Origin: Trichodesmium sp050015995 | GTDB taxonomy: Bacteria; Cyanobacteriota; Cyanobacteriia; Cyanobacteriales; Microcoleaceae | Length of the DNA stretch: 64,000 nucleotides | Direction: 5' to 3' | NCBI RefSeq assembly: GCF_050015995.1 | Contig: NZ_JBNHEP010000149.1 | Location: 1 to 64,000 of the forward strand | Shown: positions 56,976 to 64,000 of the stretch, one piece after another | Numbering within the stretch: position 1 is the stretch's first letter | Layout: each line of letters starts with the position of its first letter | The notes under the pieces: model-generated | Told to the model about the DNA's origin: nothing | Database searches by the model: none | Seen by the model: the letters and a program-made list of their open reading frames with translations, nothing else | Position numbers and translations under genes: made by a program

Positions 56976-57137
56976 AACCTTAGAAGGAATTGTTCATTAT
57001 TTGCTAAGAACTAACTGCTTAAAATTATTAACTATCTTGACACTTAAAGAAAAACCATGAGATAATATAGATAAGCATAGATAAGCATAAAACTATGTAC
57101 TTAAAATTAATTATTCAAAATAAAGTTAGGAGGGTAT

Positions 57138-57407
57138 ATGTTCAAATACATAATTATTGCTTTAATAACTCTAGAATTAGTCTTACTAAGTGGATTAGTC
57201 AGAGTTCCAGCTAATGCAACTATTAGAGATTCAGAAATTTTCACTTGGGATTATGCCTCTATAAGTAATTCTCAGGTTGTTTGTAAAAAAGTCAAATTTC
57301 ATCCTACAAATAAGACGCTACCAGAATCATCAGATATGGAAGCTGTAAAGATTAATTCTCAAATAGTAAATGATAATTATTGTTCTGATTTAAGCAAACC
57401 TGTTTAA
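57138..57407 (+). CDS. small secreted protein, 89 residues
   Basis: AGGAGGGTAT precedes the ATG. The product has a signal peptide (MFKYIIIALITLELVLLSGL, cleavage near ANA at 27-29) and a short mature part with two Cys (VVCKKVKF and NYCSDLSK), which could form a disulfide. Not recognised. The last codons and 3' end are tandemly duplicated just downstream. Confidence 0.6.
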   Translation: MFKYIIIALITLELVLLSGLVRVPANATIRDSEIFTWDYASISNSQVVCKKVKFHPTNKTLPESSDMEAVKINSQIVNDNYCSDLSKPV

Positions 57408-57553
57408 TCTTATATTCTGAGAATTAGTTACAAGAAAAAATCGTAGGAATATTCCTGAATAGTAAATGATAGTTATTGTTCTGATTTAACTAAACCTGTT
57501 TAATCTTATATTCTGAGAATTGGTTACAAGAAAAAATTGTAGGAATATTCCTA
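57364..57553 (+). repeat. 96-bp tandem duplication of a gene end
   Basis: The unit starts TAGTAAATGATARTTATTG and runs through the coding end of the small secreted gene (SDLSKPV or SDLTKPV) and its trailer to GGAATATTCCT. The second unit starts at 57460 and differs at only a few bases. It is a pure duplication product. Confidence 0.8.
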
Positions 57554-58113
57554 ATATTAAGGACAAATACAGTTGACAGAAATATTAATTTTTCAACTAG
57601 CTTGTAGCTTATACCATTTCTCAAAAAGAATGCTATACCCGATCGGGTGGGAAAGTGTGGGAAGTGTGGGAGGTGTGGGGAGAGGTTAAAAATAGGAAAA
57701 ATTTATACTAGCCGACTAATAATTGTCAAAAACAGACTTGTAATCTTAGTAATTATTTTACTTTTGAAGTATATTTTAAGTGTAACTGAAGTATAGAATT
57801 ATTTTGGGTAATTGGCATTAGATATAAGCATTTAGTCATCAGCTATTAGCTATTAGTTATTAACTCATTGTCACAACGAAAGAGGAATTAGTCTCAAAGG
57901 AGAATTAAAAGTTATGAATAAAAAAGTGATCGGTAAAAGCTGAAAACTGAATCCTTAAATAAAATGTTCCATGAAAAAAAAATAAAATAGTTAAAAAACC
58001 GGGTTTGAAATGACAGAAATCCGGTTTTTATATTTGTCAAGGAAGATGATATGATAAAGTCCATATTATACTATTTTGAAAAAAGAATGTTACGAATAAT
58101 AAGAGCGATCATG

Positions 58114-58422
58114 CATATTTTACCCAATAATTAAGGTAAAAAGCCTCTCCTTTAAAGGAGAAACAAGCGGTCGGAAAGCGGAGCATTCCGTCAGGATGGG
58201 ATGGCGAGGTCTCCGTCATATTTTACCCAATAATTAAGGTAAAAAGCCTCTCCTTTAAAGGAGAAACAAGCGGTCGGAAAGCGGAGCATTCCGTCAGGAT
58301 GGGATGGCGAGGTCTCCGTCATATTTTACCCAATAATTAAGGTAAAAAGCCTCTCCTTTAAAGGAGAAACAAGCGGTCGGAAAGCGGAGCATTCCGTCAG
58401 GATGGGATGGCGAGGTCTCCGT
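58114..58422 (+). repeat. three tandem 103-bp units
   Basis: The units start at 58114, 58217 and 58320, each CATATTTTACCCAATAATTA ... GCGGAGCATTCCGTCAGGAT ... GAGGTCTCCGT. They look identical by eye. The inner GCGGAGCATTCCGTC segment recurs in other sites near IS remnants. No coding sequence. Confidence 0.85.
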
Positions 58423-58534
58423 TCCCTCCGGGACGCTATCCTACGGAATGCTCCGCAAACGCGTTTCATGTCGCGCAGCGAAACGCTAGCCTCCAATCGA
58501 CCAAGAGAGCGGTCGGAAAGCGGAGCATGACCTA

Positions 58535-58596
58535 GGATGGGATGGCGAGGTCTCCCTCTGAATGCAGAGCCGCTCCGAAGTGCGCCATATCCAATC
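58535..58596 (+). repeat. direct repeat flanking the IS cluster, left copy
   Basis: It shares GGGATGGCGAGRTYTCCCTC, AATGCAGAGCCGCTCCGAAG and TGCGCCATATCCAATC with 59953-60010. The pair encloses the IS630 and ISAs1 remnants. A shorter inverted relative lies near 43697-43732. Confidence 0.75.
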
Positions 58597-58677
58597 TCCC
58601 CTTGAGAAGAAAAATTTTCACGCTCCGCGTCAATCGAATCCGTTTTAGGGAGAGGTAATTATCAATCATAGCGTTTC

Positions 58678-59310
58678 TCAAATTGGTGAGATACAGTAGC
58701 AGGAGTGAGCAAACCAATTACGAATATCTTTGAAAGAGACTTGATCGTAAGCTTGAGCGATCGCATTTTCCAGAGATTGATAGGTTCTAGCCCCAATAGA
58801 ACGAAGAAGATTTTTAACTTTTGACCACAAGTTTTCAATCGGATTAAAATCAGGAGAGTAAGGGGGTAAATAAATTAATCTAGCTCCTACTTGAGCGATA
58901 TAGCTGCCGCTAGGCTCCGCCAACGCTTTTTCAATGTCCTGTCCCTGATGAATACTGCTGTTATCCCAAACAACAGTGGCACCAGGCCAAAGATTCGGTA
59001 CTAATTTTTGGATAACAAAAGCCTCAAATGTTAATCTATCAGTTGAACCTAACAGATTGATAGATGAAACAATTCCTTTTAAACAGATGGCAGCAATCAT
59101 GGACACATTTTGACCCCGTTTTTGGGGACGAGGGCCTCTAGCTCTTTGACCCCGTGGGGCACGAGCATATAATCTGACTAAAGCTAAGTTGACTCCAGCT
59201 TCATCCAAAAAAACTAAATCTTTTACAGGAACATCACGGATTTGGTCCCAGAAATCCAGTCTCAGTTTCTGCACTCGGTCAGTTTGTTTTTCATCAGGAT
59301 TCACTTTCAA
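58678..59310 (-). pseudogene. IS630 family transposase, catalytic half only
   Basis: 210 codons give the DDE catalytic part: LVFLDEAGVNLALVRLYARA, TVVWDNSSIHQGQ and YLPPYSPDFNPIENLWSKVK. A short in-frame insertion (EPSGSYIAQ, near residue 140) sits where relatives run straight into GARLIYLPPYSPDF. The helix-turn-helix first half that IS630 transposases need is missing: sequence upstream of 59310 encodes an ISAs1 protein instead. Confidence 0.8.
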
Positions 59311-59312
59311 GT

Positions 59313-59763
59313 TTCCATACCAAAGATTTTTATCCCTAAAACTAACCCTCTTTGATGACTAAATGCTGATACACAATTAACAAAATTTTGCTCAGATTTA
59401 TCGTGATTTTTTACCGTATTTTTGAGACTTTTTCCATCTATTGATACCTACTCTCTAGACCTGGTTTTACTATATTGTTGGCTCCATTGATTAAAAGCTA
59501 TTTGTAATTTTTGGTAATCTAGTTGTACCATGACTCGTCTCATCGTTGAATAAGAAGGAACACGAGCTTGAGGAATATTGAGTAGTTTAATTAAAGTTAA
59601 ACGATGGCGTTCGGTAAATTTCCCTAACTGTCTATAACCCCAATAACCGCTGATGATTCCCATAATCATAATCAACAGTACCAGCCATAAGGGGTGGCGA
59701 CAGCCTCTCTGCTATGCGAAAATCAGGTATTTCTTTCAGGTAATCAATGAGGCTTTTTTCCAT
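59313..59763 (-). pseudogene. ISAs1 family transposase N-terminal remnant
   Basis: From ATG 59763: MEKSLIDYLKEIPDFRIAE, a frame change, then LWLVLLIMIMGIISGYWGYR and PSYSTMRRVMVQLDYQKL, a stop after KTRSRE, then SIDGKSLKNTVKNHDKSEQN and FSHQRGLVLGIKIFGMET. These are ISAs1-associated N-domain and catalytic-entry landmarks in order. It is cut off at 59310 by the IS630 remnant. Confidence 0.8.
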
Positions 59764-59952
59764 ATATTTTCATATATTGGCATATTGGCCAATTTATATC
59801 AATAAATCTGCTCTTTACTCTATAATTCTACACGCTTAGTGAGAATGAAACAGCCCTGCCCCTTGGATAGGGTATAAAAAGCGGTCGTTTAGCGCTCCGC
59901 ACAACGCGCGTTAACGCGGAGCGACTTGAATTGCGGAGCATGTAGTAGAGTA

Positions 59953-60010
59953 GGGATGGCGAGATTTCCCTCTGAATGCAGAGCCGCTCCGAAGTGCGCC
60001 ATATCCAATC
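59953..60010 (+). repeat. direct repeat flanking the IS cluster, right copy
   Basis: See 58535-58596. Just left of it are GCGGAGC-type palindromic pieces (59880-59945). Confidence 0.75.
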
Positions 60011-60043
60011 GACCAAGAGAAAAGAAAATATTCTTTATGTCAA

Positions 60044-60078
60044 GCCTCCTTATTGCAGTACCTCTGCAATAAGGAGGC
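60044..60078 (+). terminator. perfect 15-bp hairpin
   Basis: GCCTCCTTATTGCAG, loop TACCT, CTGCAATAAGGAGGC: a perfect stem. No T run and no upstream gene within reach, so it is either an isolated hairpin element or an old terminator. Confidence 0.5.
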
Positions 60079-60801
60079 TAACGGATAACGGATAACTGAT
60101 AACTGAAATGCCCCCTAATACCATTTCTCAACAACTTTTCTACATTTTATTGATCAGGGGACCCACCCCTAACCCCTCCCAGGAGGAGGAGTAGTTGCAT
60201 GCAACGTCCGAGAGCGAGAAGTAAAAATAAGAATAATTAACATTAACTGGGCTATTATTAGCAAAAAGATTCCAAATGCTTATGTTAATGACTTAAATTC
60301 CTGAAGTGTTACCTAATTATAGCATTAATGCATGGTAACTGGTATAACTAGACAGTGCGAAGTTCTTTGAATAACTATTGCTAGCTAAGGCTTTCAGCAA
60401 CTCAAGCTTAGAAACTATCCATTCATACCTGTAGGTGCTGTAAGCCCTTTCCAGTAAGACTTTCAGTCAGATAAGCAAATCGTTTTTTAGAATAACTTTG
60501 TACTCTCCAGTGGTATAAAAAAACTTGGTTTATGTTTCGAGTAACTCTACAACCTGGTTTCATATGAAATATGGAAAATTCTTCTCAAGAAGATCCCCTT
60601 TGAAAAGAAAAATAGTTTATTGTTTCTTTATTTTTTCTTCGCAATTAAAATTTCAGTATAAAATTAAACAAAGATGATAATATTGATGAAGATCTTAATG
60701 TAAAGTATCGTAACAATTCCGATCAAAATCTTGAGAAATCTTACCCTAGTTTGACAAGCGGTCTAACCTATAAATTTGAAGTAATATAATGAGGTAAAAC
60801 G
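60079..60801. other. gene-free spacer
   Basis: It contains GATAACTGATAACTGA units (60088-60110) and AT-rich sequence. I see no gene. A promoter for the following small membrane protein should lie in its last 150 bp. Confidence 0.5.
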
Positions 60802-61110
60802 ATGAATAATATCCAAAAATATCGGCTTAGTTGCACCCTCACCTTCGGCGACATTTATGGCCAGATTATTGTTTGGTTAATAGTAGTATTCTTGAGTATT
60901 GCTGGAGGAGTTGCCCTTTGGACTAGCAGTAACCAAACCTATGCTCTAGGAGCTATTGCTCTAGTCGTGGTCTTGTCTCTACCTTTCCTACTATTTGCTT
61001 TTGTAACTACCCTATTAAATCATATTGAAATTTCTTCAGTAGAGCCTAATGAGGAAGAGCAGCTTGAAATGTCAACACCAGGTCAGCAAACAGCAACATC
61101 TCTAGGTTAA
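60802..61110 (+). CDS. small two-helix membrane protein, 102 residues
   Basis: The product has a short cytoplasmic head, membrane segments IIVWLIVVFLSIAGGVALW and LGAIALVVVLSLPFLLFAFV, and a Glu/Ser/Thr-rich tail (SSVEPNEEEQLEMSTPG). The start is preceded by TGAGGTAAAACG. Not recognised. A hairpin terminator follows 83 bp later, so it forms a single-gene unit. Confidence 0.7.
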   Translation: MNNIQKYRLSCTLTFGDIYGQIIVWLIVVFLSIAGGVALWTSSNQTYALGAIALVVVLSLPFLLFAFVTTLLNHIEISSVEPNEEEQLEMSTPGQQTATSLG

Positions 61111-61192
61111 ATATTTTGAGTCTTTAATTTAGTGACTTGAAAATTACTCAATTCTTCAATTAATCAAGAATCTAAAAGTATTAAAAATCTGC

Positions 61193-61218
61193 CTGCCTAA
61201 TGACAGGTAGGTTTTTTA
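61193..61218 (+). terminator. rho-independent terminator
   Basis: The CCTGCCT / AGGTAGG hairpin is followed directly by a run of six T. It ends the transcript of the small membrane protein. Confidence 0.7.
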
Positions 61219-61928
61219 GGAATGAGGAGTTATAGCGCTATGGGCAAGTCAAAAGTTAAAAGTCAAAAGTTAAAAGTAATCTCTGAGTGAGTTTTAGAAT
61301 TTATAGCAATATGATTTGAGTTGTGAGATATTGGAGACTTTTAGGGAACAGGGAACACTTAACTGGGAACAGGGAAGAAGAAAATTTGGTGGTGGTGCTC
61401 GCGTAATGGTAGAGAGAGTGTAGAAAGTGTGGGAGTTGTGGGGAGTGTGGGAAGAAATTAAAAAAAATATACATCTTCACCATTACTATGCAGGACTACC
61501 GAAAATGTATCTTATTCATAAGATAACTGCTATATTCTATCCTTTTAAGGAACTCCTCAATTCTCACATCTGATTCCTGATTGCTATACTAATATTCTAA
61601 CCTAAATGTTTAGTCCTATATTTATCAGGTTTCATACCAAATCGCTCTATTTTTGTGACAAATAGTATCAGCTCTTAAGAAGGAATAAAGAAAGAAGAAA
61701 AAAAGGTAGCAAATGGTATAATTGTTCGCTTTTTTACCATTGGAGAGAGCTAATTTTCAGCAGAAATTTCAATCTGTCCGTTTTATAGCATTCTTTTTTT
61801 AAATTAGTTTCAGCAAATAGAAAAGTATTTTTGTGGAGAATATCAGACAAATTTTTGCCAGAAATTATTTAGCTTTACTTGCTATAAAGTAAGATGATAA
61901 AAGAACAAAAATACCTAATATTTAGCTA
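61219..61928. other. gene-free spacer upstream of sdhA
   Basis: It holds AGTTAAAAGTCAAA units (61247-61276), GGGAACA units (61342-61372) and GTGTGGGAG tracts (61416-61452). No gene. Confidence 0.55.
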
Positions 61929-63656
61929 ATGTTAGAACACGACATAATTATAGTAGGCGGCGGTCTCGCTGGAAGTCGCGCTGCTGTAGAAATAGCTCGC
62001 AAAAATTCTAGTTTAAATGTGGCAGTCGTTGCCAAAACTCACCCCATTCGTTCCCACTCTGTCGCTGCTCAAGGGGGGATAGCAGCATCTCTCCAAAATG
62101 TAGATCCAGAAGATAGTTGGAAAGCTCATGCTTTTGATACTGTTAAAGGTTCGGACTATCTGGCAGACCAAGATGCAGTAGAAATTTTAGCTAAGGAAGC
62201 ACCAGATGTAATTATTGACCTAGAACATTTGGGAGTATTATTTTCCCGGTTGCCAGATGGTCGTATTGCTCAACGAGCTTTTGGTGGTCACTCCCACAAC
62301 CGCACCTGTTATGCTGCGGATAAAACTGGTCATGCTATTTTGCATGAATTAGTGAATAACCTCCGCCGTTATGGGGTAAAAATTTATGAGGAATGGTATG
62401 TAATGCGTCTGATATTGGAAGAAGGTCAGGCAAAGGGGGTAGTTATGTATCATATTCTGGATGGAGAAATAGTTGTACTTCGAGCAAAAGCCGTAATGCT
62501 TGCCACTGGTGGTTATGGTCGGGTGTTTAATACTACTTCCAATGATTATGCTTCGACTGGCGATGGTTTGGCAATGGCAGCAATGGGAGGTTTGCCTCTT
62601 CAAGATATGGAATTTGTGCAGTTTCATCCCACTGGTTTATATCCGGCAGGAGTTTTAATTTCCGAAGCGGTGCGCGGTGAGGGTGCTTATCTAATTAATA
62701 GTGAGGGCGATCGCTTTATGGCGAATTATGCTCCGAGTCGCATGGAGTTGGCACCCCGCGATATTACTTCCCGCGCTATTACTTTGGAACTTCGTGCTGG
62801 TCGCGGAATTAATATGGATGGTAGTGCGGGAGGTCCGTTTGTTTGTCTGGATCTGCGACACATGGGGCGGGAGAAAATTATGAGTCGAGTGCCCTTTGCT
62901 TGGGAAGAGGCGCATCGTCTTTTAGGTATTGATGCGGTGAACAAACCGATGCCAGTACGTCCGACTGCTCATTATTCTATGGGTGGCATTCCTACTAATA
63001 CTGATGGTAGAGTTTTGGCTAGTGCTGATGGTTTGGTGGATGGGTTATTTGCTGCGGGAGAATGTGCTTGTGTTTCGGTACATGGGGCGAACCGTTTGGG
63101 AAGTAATTCTTTGTTGGAATGTGTGGTTTATGGAAGACGTACTGGAGCAGCGATCGCTGAGTTTGTGGAAGGTAGAAAGTTACCTGATGTTGAGGAGGAA
63201 GGTTATTTAGAGGAGGCGCGGGAACAAATTCAGGGGTTGTTAGACCGCTCTGGAGAATATAGGATTGATTTTTTAAGGCAGCAGTTTCAGGATGCCATGA
63301 GTGAGCATTGTGGTGTGTTTCGTTCCCAGGATGTGATGCAGCAGGGGTTGGAAAAGTTGGAGCAGTTGCAGGAGCAATATCAGCAGGTTTATTTGGATGA
63401 TAAGGGTAAGTCTTGGAATACAGAAATTATTGAGGCGTTAGAGTTGCGGAGTATTATTGTTGTGGGAGAGACAATTTTAAGTTCGGCATTGAGTCGTCAG
63501 GAAAGTCGAGGCGCTCATAGTCGAGAAGATTTTCCACAACGAAATGATGAGCAGTTTTTACGGCATAGTTTAGCTTATTATTCCTTGGCGGGAATTGGTA
63601 TTAGTTATCGACCTGTAGCAATAACTATGTTTGAACCCCAGGAGCGGAAGTATTAA
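61929..63656 (+). CDS. sdhA: succinate dehydrogenase/fumarate reductase flavoprotein subunit
   Basis: This 575-residue protein begins MLEHDIIIVGGGLAGSRAAV (FAD-binding). The covalent-FAD region is HPIRSHSVAAQGGIAASL, with His near residue 43. Substrate-site blocks are QFHPTGLYPAGVLISEAVRG, RPTAHYSMGGIPTNTDGRV and GANRLGSNSLLECVVYGRR. It oxidises succinate and passes electrons to the iron-sulfur subunit at the thylakoid or plasma membrane. The other subunits are not adjacent, as usual in cyanobacteria. C-terminal length is normal. Confidence 0.95.
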   Translation: MLEHDIIIVGGGLAGSRAAVEIARKNSSLNVAVVAKTHPIRSHSVAAQGGIAASLQNVDPEDSWKAHAFDTVKGSDYLADQDAVEILAKEAPDVIIDLEHLGVLFSRLPDGRIAQRAFGGHSHNRTCYAADKTGHAILHELVNNLRRYGVKIYEEWYVMRLILEEGQAKGVVMYHILDGEIVVLRAKAVMLATGGYGRVFNTTSNDYASTGDGLAMAAMGGLPLQDMEFVQFHPTGLYPAGVLISEAVRGEGAYLINSEGDRFMANYAPSRMELAPRDITSRAITLELRAGRGINMDGSAGGPFVCLDLRHMGREKIMSRVPFAWEEAHRLLGIDAVNKPMPVRPTAHYSMGGIPTNTDGRVLASADGLVDGLFAAGECACVSVHGANRLGSNSLLECVVYGRRTGAAIAEFVEGRKLPDVEEEGYLEEAREQIQGLLDRSGEYRIDFLRQQFQDAMSEHCGVFRSQDVMQQGLEKLEQLQEQYQQVYLDDKGKSWNTEIIEALELRSIIVVGETILSSALSRQESRGAHSREDFPQRNDEQFLRHSLAYYSLAGIGISYRPVAITMFEPQERKY

Positions 63657-63783
63657 GTAGGGGAGTAGGAGTCAGGAGTTAGGAGAAGGAAAATGGGGTT
63701 TGGAGACCAAACCCCTACAGTTTTTTTCCAAAATTCTCGACAGATTGCTATAGTTATTAAAATATGAATTAGTAACAAATATT

Positions 63784-64000
63784 ATGACAATTTCAATCAC
63801 AGCAGAACCTATTCCTTTAACAATAAATACGAATGGTGTAGCCCTAGTTGCTGGAACAAGAGTCACCCTAGATACAGTTGTTTATGTTTTTCAACAAGGG
63901 GCAACAGCAGAAGAAATTTGTTTGGCATATCCATCATTAAATTTAGTAGATGTTTATGCAGTTATTGTCTATTATTTAAGGCATCAAGAAGAAGTAGAAA
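63784..64000 (+). CDS. DUF433 family antitoxin-like protein, cut by the window end
   Basis: ATG 63784 opens MTISITAEPIPLTINTNGVA followed by LVAGTRVTLDTVVYVFQQGA, then EEICLAYPSLNLVDVYAVI and YYLRHQEEVE. The order G-x-R-V-x-L-x-x-V, G-x-x-x-EEI-x-x-YP-L, VYAVI-YYL is the DUF433 winged-helix pattern, usually an antitoxin or regulator next to a PIN-type toxin. The end is beyond the window. Confidence 0.8.
   Translation, partial: MTISITAEPIPLTINTNGVALVAGTRVTLDTVVYVFQQGATAEEICLAYPSLNLVDVYAVIVYYLRHQEEVE

Overview
The window looks like a draft-assembly scaffold piece from a filamentous, non-heterocystous cyanobacterium of the Okeania/Trichodesmium/Oscillatoria kind. Support comes from the AT-rich background, scattered GCGATCGC (HIP1) octamers, heptanucleotide short tandem repeats in nearly every spacer, and cyanobacterial families: GUN4-domain kinases, CHAT proteins, Uma2/DUF820, ABA4-like, PEP-CTERM and DUF433. 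The genus is an inference. Two runs of exactly 100 N (27932-28031 and 43956-44055) are scaffolding gaps, and both sit inside tandem repeats.

Layout. 1-4.3 kb: a truncated gene, a U32 family protein of the tRNA-hydroxylation type, a Uma2 gene broken by one TGA, and two tandem L,D-transpeptidases. 4.3-11.5 kb: a gene graveyard with a KtrB/TrkH remnant, four partial or complete TumA/TumE-like toxin-antitoxin units, a DUF2281 antitoxin beside a dead PemK toxin, another broken antitoxin, and decayed IS200/IS605 tnpA and tnpB copies. 11.8-15.4 kb: metH. 15.4-17.3 kb: non-coding, with two small inverted-repeat elements. 17.3-21.1 kb: a two-gene signalling operon (hybrid kinase plus receiver-kinase). 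21.4-27.2 kb: PhzF-like enzyme, zinc-ribbon/kinase/GUN4 protein, PD-(D/E)XK-like protein, ankyrin protein. 27.6-28.3 kb: an array of about 75-bp repeats. 28.4-35.2 kb: a minus-strand run of an SDR, a DUF559 nuclease between GC-rich palindromic repeats, a RiPP-precursor-like small ORF, a GMC oxidoreductase and an Asp/Asn beta-hydroxylase, with degraded coding remnants between them. 36-41 kb: ABC-2 permease, a secreted small protein, two almost identical PEP-CTERM genes and a GGCT-like protein. 42-46.5 kb: one intact CHAT protein and one wrecked CHAT/GUN4 gene. 47-54 kb: a flavin disulfide reductase, ABA4-like protein and a serpin array with one good and two defective copies. 54-64 kb: a kinase with an altered catalytic loop, several repeat families, nested IS630/ISAs1 remnants, sdhA and the start of a DUF433 antitoxin.

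Housekeeping functions are few: metH (methionine and folate cycle), sdhA (respiration), a U32 tRNA-modification enzyme and wall L,D-transpeptidases. The rest is accessory: signalling (three Ser/Thr or His kinase loci), protease and protease-inhibitor genes (CHAT, serpins), toxin-antitoxin relics and small non-autonomous repeats. The strongest leads for new biology are the RiPP-like ORF at 31354-31644 among minus-strand oxidoreductases, the DUF559 gene bracketed by palindromic repeats, the decaying TumA/TumE family, and the small inverted-repeat elements, one of which has a clean 8-bp target duplication.
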